From Paenibacillus macquariensis (GTDB lineage Bacteria; Bacillota; Bacilli; Paenibacillales; Paenibacillaceae): a stretch of DNA of 64,000 nt. The stretch spans positions 1 through 64,000 of the forward strand of contig NZ_FTNK01000007.1 of assembly GCF_900156375.1 (NCBI RefSeq). The letters run 5' to 3'. Under the pieces are notes generated by a model. That model had not been told where the DNA came from and ran no database searches. It saw nothing but the letters and a program-made list of their open reading frames with translations. Positions 27,174 to 36,637 of the stretch are shown here, in pieces. How positions within the stretch are numbered: the stretch's first letter is position 1; each line of letters starts with the position of its first letter. The position numbers and the translations under genes were made by a program.

Positions 27174-27219
27174 TGACAACACCTCCCTTTTTCGATTCAA
27201 CACAATTACATAAGATTTC

Positions 27220-27438
27220 TCATTTTGGTTTAAAAGTTAAACAACAAGTCGAGGATGACGTTCGAGCATTATCCTGATGATTATTAAAATGCTCTTCCCC
27301 AAATTCTTCATTCAAATTCCGACTTGCATGAGCATCAATTTCAATTACAATTTTCTCAGCTTGACACAGATTAGCTTCTCCCCAAAAGTGACAATTGCTT
27401 ACGCTACACTTAACTAATGTTTTGGGCTCATTTATCAT
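27220..27438 (-). CDS. DUF1540 domain protein
   Basis: A 72-residue small protein with the DUF1540 pattern: VKCSVSNCHFWGEANLCQAEKI near the N-terminus (in two parts, VKCSVSNCHFWGE and NLCQAEKIVIEID) and a second Cys cluster TSSSTCCLTFKPK at the end. Spaced cysteines suggest metal binding or disulfides. Such proteins are common in spore-formers and of unknown function. The ATG of MINEPK is chosen because AGAGGTGA lies 5 bases upstream; the longer open frame has no ribosome site. Confidence 0.85.
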   Translation of the reverse strand: MINEPKTLVKCSVSNCHFWGEANLCQAEKIVIEIDAHASRNLNEEFGEEHFNNHQDNARTSSSTCCLTFKPK

Positions 27439-27568
27439 TAAGATCACCTCTTCTCCATTGTCTCCGACACCGTATGCTGATATGCGAATATGTAGCTGTA
27501 AGTTGATGGCATAATGCAAAAAATAACCCATTCAGTAACCTGATTCACTCTATTTCTAGACACATTAA

Positions 27569-27607
27569 AATGGCTGAGCCGCCCCTATATAGGACAACTC
27601 AGCCATT
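27569..27607 (-). terminator. Hairpin after the YpuI-like gene
   Basis: AATGGCTGAG pairs perfectly with CTCAGCCATT around a loop that contains the palindrome CCTATATAGG (27584-27593). Only a weak T-run (TTTT) follows on the minus strand. Confidence 0.7.
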
Positions 27608-27661
27608 ATGTAATGATCATTATTTAATAATTCAATGTATTTGAATGTATTTGGGTTTTAA

Positions 27662-28171
27662 CTAAGCATGACTGCGTTGACTTTGCATCCGACGCTCTGT
27701 TAAATAGTCACTTTCATAATACGTAAGATCATCTCTTAACTCTTCATACACTTTATTAATATCTAGAATGATACTACGTGCTTCTTGAATTGGCTTGATA
27801 CGGAAACGAATTGCATCTTGTCCTGTATAAGCATAACGGCCGTCCTCAGCATAACTCTCATTTTTAGGATAAAAGAAATTGTTGACGCAGTGATGATATA
27901 CATTGTATAGAGCCTTCTCGGCAAATTCGATATCAAAGTTCGCACGACGCAAAACCACTCCTAATTTCTCATAAGAAACTTCAGAGAAGACAAGTAAGTG
28001 GCGCAATTCGGACAAAAATCCTTTGTAGAATAGCACCATGTCTTCATCCGGTTGATCTGATGTCAATTGTGGTAGTGCATGCTCATTCAGAAATATCTCT
28101 GTACTTTCAATACCTTTTTTTAATTTTTCTCTTGTGGATTCACACAATTTTTGAACATTGGCTGCTGACAT
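27662..28171 (-). CDS. ypuI: YpuI/DUF3907-like protein
   Basis: A 169-residue cytosolic, mostly helical protein with no signal peptide. FYKGFLSELRHLLVFSEVSYE, EKALYNVYHHCVNNFFYPKNE and YAYTGQDAIRFR match the B. subtilis YpuI pattern (DUF3907). Function unknown. GGGGGAG lies 9 bases before the ATG. It stands alone, divergent from the S8 protease gene, with 230 bases between the starts; a GAAGTT/AACTTC dyad lies in that interval, with nothing else recognised. Confidence 0.7.
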   Translation of the reverse strand: MSAANVQKLCESTREKLKKGIESTEIFLNEHALPQLTSDQPDEDMVLFYKGFLSELRHLLVFSEVSYEKLGVVLRRANFDIEFAEKALYNVYHHCVNNFFYPKNESYAEDGRYAYTGQDAIRFRIKPIQEARSIILDINKVYEELRDDLTYYESDYLTERRMQSQRSHA

Positions 28172-28401
28172 AATCGTTAGCTCCCCCTTAAATGTACCTA
28201 CGTCAATAGTTGAAGTTGATAATAACTTCTACCATCGATTTCACTTGTATTATCCTACCATATATTACTTTGAAGCGGTACACTTTTCTAGCTTAAATAT
28301 ATCACCTAAATTCAATCATTATAACCCAAACATTACGAATAAAAACACAGCAACTTCCTAACGATAAAGAAAAGCCCAGATACGTATTAGGAGGTATTGA
28401 A

Positions 28402-30315
28402 ATGTCCCGCAAAACATGGTTAGTGTCAGGATTAACTGTAGCTATGGCAACGATAACAATCTTTGCGTTAATTCCAAATTCCGATTCCAATTCAAACTTA
28501 AATCAAGCTTCGAGAACTCCAGTCGCTAAGCCCAAACAAGAAGAAACCCTTAAACAAACAATAATGAATCATGATATTACGTCCACTGATCATTTGACGC
28601 GAGCGGATGCGAAAGAGCATCTTTCTAACATGGCAGACCGATTCAATTCATCAAGTAAACAGCAAATAAATCAATACGTCAGAGAACTACAAAAGACTCA
28701 TCATCACATTCAATTGCTGACCTGGGTTGATTTCTCCAATCAGCATTCTACACCATACCAATCACCAACCTTAACATGGGACACGAATGATAACAACCAA
28801 TTCAACACGTATCAAAAATTAGCCACAAATCAATTGCGAAATCATCGCTCCTATGAGTCTCCCTCGTTCAAGGTTAAGGATAATCAATACTTTATTATGG
28901 CTGAACCCTCACCTAAGGGAAACAAGGGCATTATCGCGTTAATAAGCCAAAAGGTTCTCAACGAAGTGTCCAATCACCAGAAGAGAAATTTAAGGCTAAT
29001 TCCATATCCTAAAGAAGGTAATTATCGCGTCGAATCGGTTGAGACCAATACACTTCGAGACATTACCGTGAAGACTGGCCATGATAATGAAAAAGCGAGC
29101 CATTATTATGAGAATGAGATTGTCGTACACTTCCGTGAAAATGTGTCAGTTCGAACATTGATGACCATTTCCAGCGAAATCAAAAGCAAATGGATTCGTA
29201 AAATGGGTTATGCTTACGTATTTCATGCTGATAACATGAACTATCCACAACTCAAGACTTATTTTATGAATAAATATAGACCTATTTATGTTGAACCTCA
29301 CTATTTATATTTAACCAATGATAATTTAACTAATGATAATTTAACTAATGGGAAAAACACGTCTATTACACCTAACATTCCGAATGACCTACTATTCTCT
29401 AAATACCAATGGAATTTACCGGCCATTCAGACAAATAAGGGATGGGATTTAGCTAAGGGAAACAAAGATGTGATCATCGCAGTCGTTGACACAGGTGCAG
29501 ACTTGCAACATTCCGACTTAAAAGGAAACCTTATCCAGGGATATAACGTCATTGATCCTTCCAATCAACCTAAAGATGATGTAGGTCATGGTACTCATGT
29601 TGCTGGAATTATAGGTGCAGTCGTCAACAACAACGAAGGAGTAGCTGGTATAAGTTGGTATAATAAAGTCATGCCTGTAAAAGCACTCGACAGTTCTGGT
29701 GCAGGTACTACCTATTCCGTAGCAGAAGGGGTTATATGGGCTACTGATCATGGAGCGAAGGTCATAAACATGAGCCTGGGTAATTATGCTGACTCTGAAT
29801 TCCTACATGATGCCATCAAATATGCCTATAACAGAGATGTAGTCATCGTAGCTGCTACAGGTAACGATAATACGGAGCGACCTGGATATCCTGCAGCTTA
29901 TCCTGAAGTATTCTCCGTATCTGCCACTGATTCATCAATGAAACGTGCCTCTTTCTCGAACTATGGAGATTATGTTGATGTTGTAGCACCAGGGGAAAGC
30001 ATAGCCAGCACCTATCTTAATAATGAATATGCCGCACTTTCTGGAACATCCATGGCCACTCCTCATGTTGCTGCTCTAGCGGGACTTATCAGATCCAGAA
30101 ATCCAAATCTCACGAATGAAGAAGTCATGAATCTGATGCGTGAAAGTGTTGTGGATTTAGGCGATAAGGGTAGAGATAAGTATTTTGGTTATGGACAAGT
30201 CGATATTTACAAAGCACTTCAAGCTGCTGGAAACGGAGCTTCCCCACTTCAATTTTGGCCACAGCATGTACAGAATCAATTACAATCGGTCATCCAAAGA
30301 AACGCATCTAAATAA
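28402..30315 (+). CDS. Secreted subtilisin-family (S8) serine protease with long propeptide
   Basis: A 637-residue protease. It has an N-terminal signal (hydrophobic at about 9-24) and a long N-terminal region (about 30-330) that ends in an inhibitor-like prodomain (YENEIVVHFRENVSVRTLM). The S8 catalytic domain (about 335-615) follows with Asp in IIAVVDTGADLQHSD, His in DVGHGTHVAGI, oxyanion Asn in VAATGNDNTERPG and Ser in LSGTSMATPHVAAL; all key residues are present. The linker carries LTNDN-type repeats from a 15-bp DNA repeat. AGGAGG precedes the ATG. The prodomain layout resembles fervidolysin-like proteases. Monocistronic and followed by a terminator. Confidence 0.93.
   Translation: MSRKTWLVSGLTVAMATITIFALIPNSDSNSNLNQASRTPVAKPKQEETLKQTIMNHDITSTDHLTRADAKEHLSNMADRFNSSSKQQINQYVRELQKTHHHIQLLTWVDFSNQHSTPYQSPTLTWDTNDNNQFNTYQKLATNQLRNHRSYESPSFKVKDNQYFIMAEPSPKGNKGIIALISQKVLNEVSNHQKRNLRLIPYPKEGNYRVESVETNTLRDITVKTGHDNEKASHYYENEIVVHFRENVSVRTLMTISSEIKSKWIRKMGYAYVFHADNMNYPQLKTYFMNKYRPIYVEPHYLYLTNDNLTNDNLTNGKNTSITPNIPNDLLFSKYQWNLPAIQTNKGWDLAKGNKDVIIAVVDTGADLQHSDLKGNLIQGYNVIDPSNQPKDDVGHGTHVAGIIGAVVNNNEGVAGISWYNKVMPVKALDSSGAGTTYSVAEGVIWATDHGAKVINMSLGNYADSEFLHDAIKYAYNRDVVIVAATGNDNTERPGYPAAYPEVFSVSATDSSMKRASFSNYGDYVDVVAPGESIASTYLNNEYAALSGTSMATPHVAALAGLIRSRNPNLTNEEVMNLMRESVVDLGDKGRDKYFGYGQVDIYKALQAAGNGASPLQFWPQHVQNQLQSVIQRNASK
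29310..29354. repeat. Three 15-bp tandem repeats in the S8 protease linker
   Basis: The unit TTTAAC(C/T)AATGATAA occurs as two near-identical copies plus a third ending GGGAA. It encodes LTNDN, LTNDN and LTNGK just before the catalytic domain. Confidence 0.9.
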
Positions 30316-30332
30316 TTCAATACGTATTTTGC

Positions 30333-30376
30333 AAAAAAACCAATCCGTGTACATTGCAACACGGTTGGTTTTTTTT
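30333..30376. terminator. Terminator after the S8 protease
   Basis: AAAAAACCAATCCGTGT pairs with ACACGGTTGGTTTTTT around an eight-base loop. Tails on both sides could also stop transcription coming from the CotD-like gene. Confidence 0.93.
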
Positions 30377-30418
30377 GGTGAGGTATCGCATTTGTGTCAC
30401 TTTGCTAGATATTTCGCA

Positions 30419-30748
30419 TTATTTTTTTGATTTTGATTTTATTTTTGCTTTTGCTTTTGTTTTCGCTTTGGTTTTGGCTTTTGATACTGTCGCATTTCGT
30501 TTGTTTTCTTTGCGACCGGATACCCCTAATACGCCTACTCTCTCGACTCCTCTTTCTTCGATTCCTTCTTCAACTGTTTCGGAATGATAAATATGTTTCT
30601 CAACAGGAATACAATGATGTCTATTGACCACTTGAATCGTGTGGATTACAGGAACAACTTGTGTAAAATAATGGTCTCTTATAACGACAATGGGATCGCA
30701 AACGATCGGTTCAACCACGGGACATTCAAAACCACAATGATGGCTCAT
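30419..30748 (-). CDS. CotD-like spore coat protein with lysine-rich tail
   Basis: A 109-residue protein. The first 60 residues (CGFECPVVEPIVCDPIVVI, then FTQVVPVIHTIQVVNRHHC and a His/Tyr-rich stretch) follow the CotD family pattern of spaced Cys, Pro and His found in inner-coat proteins. The last 30 residues are nearly all Lys, Ala, Thr and Ser (SKAKTKAKTKAKAKIKSKSK), an extension with repeat-like DNA (runs of CTTTTG). AAAGGAG lies 9 bases before the ATG. A mother-cell promoter is expected, but no clear SigE or SigK box was identified. Family assignment is by pattern only. Confidence 0.6.
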   Translation of the reverse strand: MSHHCGFECPVVEPIVCDPIVVIRDHYFTQVVPVIHTIQVVNRHHCIPVEKHIYHSETVEEGIEERGVERVGVLGVSGRKENKRNATVSKAKTKAKTKAKAKIKSKSKK

Positions 30749-30860
30749 ATTCGTTAGCTCCTTTCGTATTTTGATATAGTCTATTACATACGTCTAACTC
30801 CGGTTTGTACGAATGACCATCATAAGTACATACATCATTTAAATAGGCTTTATGCAACGA

Positions 30861-30907
30861 AAAAAATGGTGATGTTCTATAGGCTATTAACCGATAGAAC
30901 ATCACCA
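30861..30907 (-). terminator. Terminator of rnpB
   Basis: GGTGATGTTCTAT pairs with ATAGAACATCACC (30868-30906) and is followed on the minus strand by ATTTTTTTCG, about 40 bases after the mature RNA end. Confidence 0.9.
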
Positions 30908-30947
30908 TTTCAATTATCATTCATCATAAGTATTTCATTCATGAGTT

Positions 30948-31376
30948 GTTGTAGTTCTGAAAGTCTGCCGTAAGCCGGGTTCTGTGTCTATTGTGGTTCA
31001 TACGGGAACAACCCTCCCACTCCAAACGACAATCATCTATCTAGGCCGAACATTGCTGAGCGGCTCCAGCGACCAACCTAAACGCGCCTCGGGCTAAGGC
31101 TGCTCTCCTTGCACAGAGAAGCTGCGTTCCATTAGGTCTTGCTCCAAGTGGGGTTTACCAGGAACGAAGTCACCAGCGTTCCTCGGGGTCTCTTACACCT
31201 CGGTTCCATCCTTGCCTGTGCTGCTTGCGCAGCCATCGGCGGTCCATTTCTGTGGCACTATCCTTCAACTCGCGCTGACTGGACGTTATCCAGCACCCTG
31301 CCCTATGGAGCCCGGACTTTCCTCTCGTGATGCCTTAAGCATCACCAGCGATTGTCTGTCAAACTTTCGGGACAAC
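30948..31376 (-). ncRNA. rnpB: RNase P RNA (type A-like)
   Basis: Catalytic RNA that trims tRNA 5' ends, about 429 bases. On the minus strand the universal elements appear in order: GAGAGGAAAGTCCGGGCTCC (P4 5' half) after a 5' stem, CCGCCGATGG, TGGTAAACCCCACTTGGAGC (L15 region), CCTAGATAGATGATTG (P4 3' half) and ACAGAACCCGGCTTACGGC. The ends pair through GAAAGTTTG/CAGACTTTC and GTTGT/ACAAC. The CATAGGGCAGGGTGCTGGATAACG and L15 segments match the type A (E. coli-like) form, not the type B of B. subtilis. Ends are estimated from pairing to within about 5 bases. Confidence 0.95.
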
Positions 31377-31383
31377 ATTTAAT

Positions 31384-31412
31384 ACTATACAGTGAGTTGA
31401 CCAAGAAAACAA
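31384..31412 (-). promoter_or_regulatory. SigA promoter of rnpB
   Basis: The -35 box TTGTTT (31407-31412) and -10 box TATAGT (31384-31389) are 17 bases apart. The predicted start near 31377 coincides with the RNA 5' end. Confidence 0.75.
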
Positions 31413-31463
31413 CCCCATGAAATTTTGACAGATTATTAATTCTAATTTAGGCAACGTTCTATG

Positions 31464-32579
31464 CTACATAAATTGGAATGGTTCAGTATTTACCTTGGAC
31501 ACATGTACCTGGGTCTCAACCTTTGCAGTTTGAAGTTTTTCTCTCATCCATTCTGCTACTTTTGATTTCATTATTTTCTCTGCGTTATGACCTGGATCAA
31601 TGATTGCGATACCTGCCATCAAAGCATCCTGTGCCGTATGGTAGTCAATATCTCCAGTCACAATCACATCTGCACCACGGAATATTGAAGGGGATACATA
31701 TCTACTTCCAGAACCCCCAAGTACAGCAGCTTTACGGATAGGACGTTTCAGGTCACCTACTACCCTGACATGATCAACATCTAGATTCTGTTTAACAACC
31801 TGGACGAACTCCTCAAGTAACATTGGTTTATTTAATTTACCTACGCGACCTAGGCCTAAGGTTCTCCCTTTAAGATTCATAGCATACAGATCATACGCTA
31901 CTTCTTCATAGGGATGGGCTTTCAACATAGCCTGTACTACTTTTCGCTGGATTCCCTGAGGCACAATGGTCTCAATTCGCATTTCTTCTACCTTCTCAAG
32001 CTTTCCTTCTGAACCAATGAAAGGATTACTACCCTCATGAGGCATGAACGTACCATATCCCTCGATATTAAAGCTACAGTGACTATAATCACCAATATAG
32101 CCGGCACCAGCTCCTAGAATCGCATCTAGGACTTGTTGATGATGGCTCTTAGGCACAAAAACAACTAACTTTGATAATTGCTCTGTATGAAGATCTTCAA
32201 TAGGCGAGCCATTCTCGATGCCGAGTGCTTCTGCCATCCAATCGTTCATACCACCCTCTGTAACATCGAGGTTGGTATGGCTAATGTAAACAGCAATGTC
32301 GTGTTTAATTAGCTTCTCGTATAGCTTACCCATAGGCGTGTCCGTCTGAAGTTGTTTCAATGGACGAAAAATAATCGCATGATGCGCAATAATGAGATCA
32401 ACGTTTAATTGTATCGCTTCTTCTACAACTTCGTCATTGATATCTAACGCAATCAGCACATTGTGAATATCCTTCTGTAAGGTTCCGAGCTGTAGTCCTA
32501 TACGATCGTCAGGCATGGCTACATGTTTAGGAGCTAGCTGTTCCATATATTGAATTACTGTCTGTCCTTTGGCGAACAT
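31464..32579 (-). CDS. yqfO: Nif3-like dinuclear metal centre protein (YqfO)
   Basis: A 371-residue NIF3/GTP cyclohydrolase I type 2-like protein. Metal-binding segments: LIIAHHAIIFRPL (about 60-72), SHTNLDVTEGGMND (about 104-117) and VIVTGDIDYHTAQD...DPGHNAEK at the C-terminus. The middle (about 130-235) is the PII-like insertion of Bacillus-type members. Physiological role is unknown; links to NAD metabolism have been suggested for homologues. AAGGAGGTG lies before the ATG. Its start lies inside the end of trmK (25-base overlap), as in many Bacillota, so the two are coupled. Confidence 0.92.
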   Translation of the reverse strand: MFAKGQTVIQYMEQLAPKHVAMPDDRIGLQLGTLQKDIHNVLIALDINDEVVEEAIQLNVDLIIAHHAIIFRPLKQLQTDTPMGKLYEKLIKHDIAVYISHTNLDVTEGGMNDWMAEALGIENGSPIEDLHTEQLSKLVVFVPKSHHQQVLDAILGAGAGYIGDYSHCSFNIEGYGTFMPHEGSNPFIGSEGKLEKVEEMRIETIVPQGIQRKVVQAMLKAHPYEEVAYDLYAMNLKGRTLGLGRVGKLNKPMLLEEFVQVVKQNLDVDHVRVVGDLKRPIRKAAVLGGSGSRYVSPSIFRGADVIVTGDIDYHTAQDALMAGIAIIDPGHNAEKIMKSKVAEWMREKLQTAKVETQVHVSKVNTEPFQFM

Positions 32580-33331
32580 GAAAGCACCTCCTTAATATGT
32601 TGAATTTCTTGTGCTATTTCTTCAGATTTAGTCTCTGCCGAGGACAAAGTAGACGTAGCAAGAGATTTCAGTATTCGTTCCAGCTTATCAATCTCAGACA
32701 TCCATTTAGAAGTAAAGATCGAATTCCTCTCTTGCAACAACCAAGGGCCCATTCGTACAGACATTTCTTTCGTGATTTTCACTTGCCCATGGCTACTACT
32801 ATCGAGATAATACTCTTTATAAACATCCTCATTTGATAACGTTACCGTACCACTATTCCCAGGCACAGCCGTTAATATTTCATATACTTTACGATCCTCT
32901 TCCATAATGTGCTCAGAGGTTAACACCCAGTGTCTATCTAATAACCAACGGCGCACAAGCTCTTCGCCAACATTCGGTTGTAATATAAGTTTCTTAACAC
33001 CTTCGAGCTTATCTACACCCTGTTCCAATATCGTTGAAATTAATCCCCCACCCATACCAGCAATCGTGATAACATCGACCTCACCAGGAGAAATCACATT
33101 TAGGCCGTCACCAAGTCTTACCGAGATCTTGCCTCCTAGACCCGCTGTAGCCACCTGCTTTGCCGCAGCATCCCGAGGACCAGGATTAACTTCCCCAGCC
33201 ACCGCACTTAGCGCTTTTCCCGATTTTATCGCCGCTACAGGTAACATAGCATGATCTGAGCCAATATCAGCAAATGTACTTCCGACTGGGATCTGTTCCA
33301 TAATATATTGCAATCTTTTTGATAATTTCAT
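32555..33331 (-). CDS. trmK: tRNA (adenine22-N1)-methyltransferase TrmK
   Basis: A 258-residue SAM-dependent enzyme that methylates N1 of A22 in tRNA. SAM-binding motif FADIGSDHAMLPVAAI (about 20-35), active-site region ITIAGMGGGLI (about 90-100) and LILQPNV (about 116-122) are typical; a helical C-terminal coiled coil follows. The ATG at MKLSK is chosen because AGGTGG lies 3 bases before it and homologues start there; an in-frame TTG five codons upstream is possible. Overlaps yqfO by 25 bases. The 257 bases between this gene and sigA carry the sigA terminator and AT-rich sequence without further recognised features. Confidence 0.92.
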   Translation of the reverse strand: MKLSKRLQYIMEQIPVGSTFADIGSDHAMLPVAAIKSGKALSAVAGEVNPGPRDAAAKQVATAGLGGKISVRLGDGLNVISPGEVDVITIAGMGGGLISTILEQGVDKLEGVKKLILQPNVGEELVRRWLLDRHWVLTSEHIMEEDRKVYEILTAVPGNSGTVTLSNEDVYKEYYLDSSSHGQVKITKEMSVRMGPWLLQERNSIFTSKWMSEIDKLERILKSLATSTLSSAETKSEEIAQEIQHIKEVLSCSPKDRQ

Positions 33332-33539
33332 GAGCCACCTACGCAATCCTTTTTTTTCGTGAATAGAATAACATTACAAGTATTCCCATAACAATTTCTC
33401 ACTAAATAAGCTGTAGTGATGATTTGCAATAGCTAAGAAAAAGCGCTAAAATAAAAATCAATACAACAAATCAAGGAAATAATTCCAAAAGAAAGAAACC
33501 TATCCCTGACATTCCCATATTTCAAATAGACAGTTTATG

Positions 33540-33577
33540 AAAAAAAGACCTCTGAGCTAATAAGCTGCAGAAGGTCC
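33540..33577 (-). terminator. Terminator of the dnaG-sigA operon
   Basis: GGACCT.CTG.AGCT pairs with AGCT.CAG.AGGTC (imperfect stem), followed on the minus strand by seven T. Confidence 0.85.
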
Positions 33578-33588
33578 AATTATACGCT

Positions 33589-34728
33589 TTATTCCAGAAA
33601 ATCCTTAAGCCTTTTACTACGGCTTGGATGACGCAATTTACGAAGCGCCTTAGCTTCAATCTGGCGAATCCGTTCACGGGTTACTCCGAACACTTTACCA
33701 ACCTCTTCAAGTGTTCTCGTACGTCCATCGTCAAGACCGAAACGTAGACGCAATACATTTTCTTCCCGTTCAGTTAGCGTATCCAGTACATCTTCCAACT
33801 GCTCTTTGAGTAGCTCATACGCTGCTGCATCAGCAGGCGCCAAAGCTTCCTGATCTTCTATAAAATCTCCAAGATGCGAGTCATCTTCTTCCCCGATCGG
33901 TGTCTCCAACGATACTGGTTCTTGAGCAATTTTCATAATCTCCCGAACTTTTTCAACACTTAATTCCATCTCTGCTGCAATTTCCTCTGGTGATGGTTCA
34001 CGCCCTAATTCTTGAAGCAATTGACGAGATACCCTTATCAGTTTATTAATGGTCTCCACCATATGAACTGGAATACGGATTGTTCGTGCTTGGTCTGCAA
34101 TGGCACGGGTGATAGCTTGACGTATCCACCATGTAGCATACGTACTAAACTTAAATCCTTTTCCATGATCAAATTTCTCTACAGCTTTGATAAGACCCAT
34201 GTTACCTTCTTGAATTAGATCAAGAAACAACATTCCCCGTCCAACATACCGCTTAGCAATGCTGACTACGAGACGTAGATTTGCTTCAGCAAGACGTCTT
34301 TTAGCCTCTTCATCACCATTCTCAATACGTTTGGCTAGTTGAATTTCATCATCTGCTGATAATAATTGTACACGTCCAATTTCCTTAAGATACATACGGA
34401 CAGGATCATTGATCTTAATCCCTGGTGGTAAGGATAAGTCGTCATTAAAGGAACTCATCTCGTCACCACTATTATTTTCCTCGGAGTCATCATTAGGCCG
34501 AAGTGTATTAACCTCTTCATCATTCTCGTTGACTACTTCAATCTCCAAGTCAGCCAAATGTTCGTAAAACTCTTCCATTTGTTCGGGATCTTGGTCGAAC
34601 GGGGACAATTTCTCCATGATGTCTTTGATATTTAATGTCGATCTTTTCTTACCTTGCTCTACTAGTTGATCTTTGACCTGATCAAGGGTCAACTCTGTCT
34701 CTATTTCAGTACGTTGATCATTCGCCAT
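33589..34728 (-). CDS. sigA: RNA polymerase primary sigma factor SigA (RpoD)
   Basis: The housekeeping sigma factor of 379 residues. It has region 1.1 (about 10-75), region 1.2 with [15 protein letters not shown], region 2 with [35 protein letters not shown] and [13 protein letters not shown], region 3, and region 4 with TREERIRQI-like [20 protein letters not shown]. Size matches the short Bacillus form without the large insertion of E. coli. GGAGGG precedes the ATG. It follows dnaG with a 43-base gap; the order dnaG-sigA is conserved in Bacillota. Confidence 0.98.
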   Translation of the reverse strand: MANDQRTEIETELTLDQVKDQLVEQGKKRSTLNIKDIMEKLSPFDQDPEQMEEFYEHLADLEIEVVNENDEEVNTLRPNDDSEENNSGDEMSSFNDDLSLPPGIKINDPVRMYLKEIGRVQLLSADDEIQLAKRIENGDEEAKRRLAEANLRLVVSIAKRYVGRGMLFLDLIQEGNMGLIKAVEKFDHGKGFKFSTYATWWIRQAITRAIADQARTIRIPVHMVETINKLIRVSRQLLQELGREPSPEEIAAEMELSVEKVREIMKIAQEPVSLETPIGEEDDSHLGDFIEDQEALAPADAAAYELLKEQLEDVLDTLTEREENVLRLRFGLDDGRTRTLEEVGKVFGVTRERIRQIEAKALRKLRHPSRSKRLKDFLE

Positions 34729-34771
34729 ATTTCGACTCCCTCCTCCCTAGATACACTCAAACCACGTTCAT

Positions 34772-36592
34772 TTATTGTCTCTCTAGGGCTATAATCTCAC
34801 TACCTATTTGTGCTGCACGTAAAAAATCACCAGAGCGTTCTGCATTCATCATCTCTTCTTTTTTACGTTCTACATGTACTTGCTGTGGAACCTTATGAAT
34901 TTCCCTAATGTAATCATCAAGTACCTCAATATTCCAATCTCGTGGTGTGTCCATCATTGAGATTGAACTAAGTGTCTTCTCCAATCGGTCATCATGAAGT
35001 GATGACATGAAACGGCTTATATCTGGGTGTTTACCCTGAGCATAATATGCATATAGATAAGCAGCAATAGCTGCATGATCATCAATGTTAAAAGCATCTC
35101 CGAGGCGCTCGCCCACATATTGGGCGACTTCCGAATCTTGAAGCATCAGAGACAGTAGACGACGCTCTGCGGTGTGATAAGCAGGTAGTAAAGTGGGAGC
35201 TGGAATCCGCCCTTTTTTATGCCTACCATTATTCCACCCATCTTCAAAATTATCCCCATCCGGCATATTTTTTTGCATCGTCTGGCGAATCAGGTTGCAA
35301 TCTTGCTTAAGACTTTCATACGAAAGCTGATGTTCAGAAGATAATTCCCTCAAATACACTTCTCTCTCCGTCGAGGATGATAGGGCTGCAATGATCGGAA
35401 GAACTTCCTTCAAATAAGAAATTTTCCCATCTTCTTCTAGGAGTATATGGTTTTTTTTCAGATATATAAGTTTAAATTTTGTCGTTGAAACGGCACCATC
35501 AATAATTTGACTCATAAATCGTTCCGAACCATATTTACGTACAAAATCATCAGGATCGAGTCCATCACTTAATATGGCGATCTTAATTCTAATTCCCGCA
35601 CTTTCCAACAATGGTATATTCTTCATAGCTGATGATTGTCCTGCGCGATCCCCATCGAAACAAATTAATATTTCATCTGCCATGGTCTTCATCATCGAAA
35701 CATGACTTTCAGTTAAAGAAGTCCCCATCGTTGCAACACCATTGTGTACGCCTGCTTCCCAAGCTGAAATCGTATCTCCATATCCTTCAAACAACACAAT
35801 TTGTCGTAGCTTTCGGATGGAACTCTTCGCTTGATGCAAGTTGTACAACGTCCGGCTTTTGTTAAACAATTTACTTTCGGGTGAGTTCAAATACTTCGGT
35901 TGTCCATCCCCAAGTACTCTACCCCCAAAGGCAATAACCCTACCATTCCTATCGCTAATCGGAAACATAACTCTGTCACGAAACCGATCAATAAATCCCG
36001 TACCATCACTTCGAGTGGATAATAATCCTCCCTTTTCCATTTCCTCTAAATCGAAAGATCGTTTCGTCAAAAACTGCACCAATGTATTCCATGACTCCGG
36101 TGCATAGCCAATTTGAAACTGATCAATCATTTTGTCACTGAATCCCCTTGAACGTAAGTAATCCATAGCTGGTTTACCATGTTCCGTATTCTTCAGCAAA
36201 TAATGAAAAAATTTGGATGTCCATTCATAAGCTTGTAGAAGTCTTTCTCTCTCTGGATTGGATGAAGCAACTGCTACACCCTGTATCTCAGGCATCTCGA
36301 TATGACTTTCTTCCGCCATCATTTTCACAGCTTCGGGAAAAGATAAGGCTTCGATTTCCATCATAAACTTGATTGAGTTACCACCCTTACCGCATCCATA
36401 ACAGTAGAAAATCTGTCTCTCTGGTGTCACAGTAAATGATGGCGTCTTCTCCGAATGAAACGGACATAGGCCTTTCATATACTTTCCTTGCTTGGTGAGA
36501 TGAACGTACTTACTTACCGTATCGACGATATCATTGTGTTCTAACACGGAATCAATTACTTTTTCCGGAATATTACCTTGTCCGGCACTCAT
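34772..36592 (-). CDS. dnaG: DNA primase DnaG
   Basis: Makes RNA primers at the replication fork and works with the helicase DnaC/DnaB. The 606 residues comprise an N-terminal zinc domain (CPFHSEKTPSFTV and FYCYGCGKGG, CHC2 type), a TOPRIM catalytic core with LFEGYGDTISAWEAG and ILICFDGDRAGQ, and a C-terminal helicase-interaction domain. The ATG before SAGQGNIP is chosen because GGTGG lies 5 bases upstream; the ATG five codons earlier has no properly spaced site. Lies between yqxD and sigA in one operon. Confidence 0.97.
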   Translation of the reverse strand: MSAGQGNIPEKVIDSVLEHNDIVDTVSKYVHLTKQGKYMKGLCPFHSEKTPSFTVTPERQIFYCYGCGKGGNSIKFMMEIEALSFPEAVKMMAEESHIEMPEIQGVAVASSNPERERLLQAYEWTSKFFHYLLKNTEHGKPAMDYLRSRGFSDKMIDQFQIGYAPESWNTLVQFLTKRSFDLEEMEKGGLLSTRSDGTGFIDRFRDRVMFPISDRNGRVIAFGGRVLGDGQPKYLNSPESKLFNKSRTLYNLHQAKSSIRKLRQIVLFEGYGDTISAWEAGVHNGVATMGTSLTESHVSMMKTMADEILICFDGDRAGQSSAMKNIPLLESAGIRIKIAILSDGLDPDDFVRKYGSERFMSQIIDGAVSTTKFKLIYLKKNHILLEEDGKISYLKEVLPIIAALSSSTEREVYLRELSSEHQLSYESLKQDCNLIRQTMQKNMPDGDNFEDGWNNGRHKKGRIPAPTLLPAYHTAERRLLSLMLQDSEVAQYVGERLGDAFNIDDHAAIAAYLYAYYAQGKHPDISRFMSSLHDDRLEKTLSSISMMDTPRDWNIEVLDDYIREIHKVPQQVHVERKKEEMMNAERSGDFLRAAQIGSEIIALERQ

Positions 36593-36637
36593 CTTTACCA
36601 CCTTCATCTCTTTATGGCACGTAAATATTATTCGCTA

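Noticed and set aside
30427..30627. Leu/Phe-rich plus-strand frame opposite the CotD-like gene
   Set aside because: It is the complement of the Lys-rich tail coding sequence; composition explains it.
30726..30920. 64-residue minus-strand frame between CotD-like gene and rnpB
   Set aside because: It runs through the rnpB terminator hairpin and has no ribosome site or family pattern.
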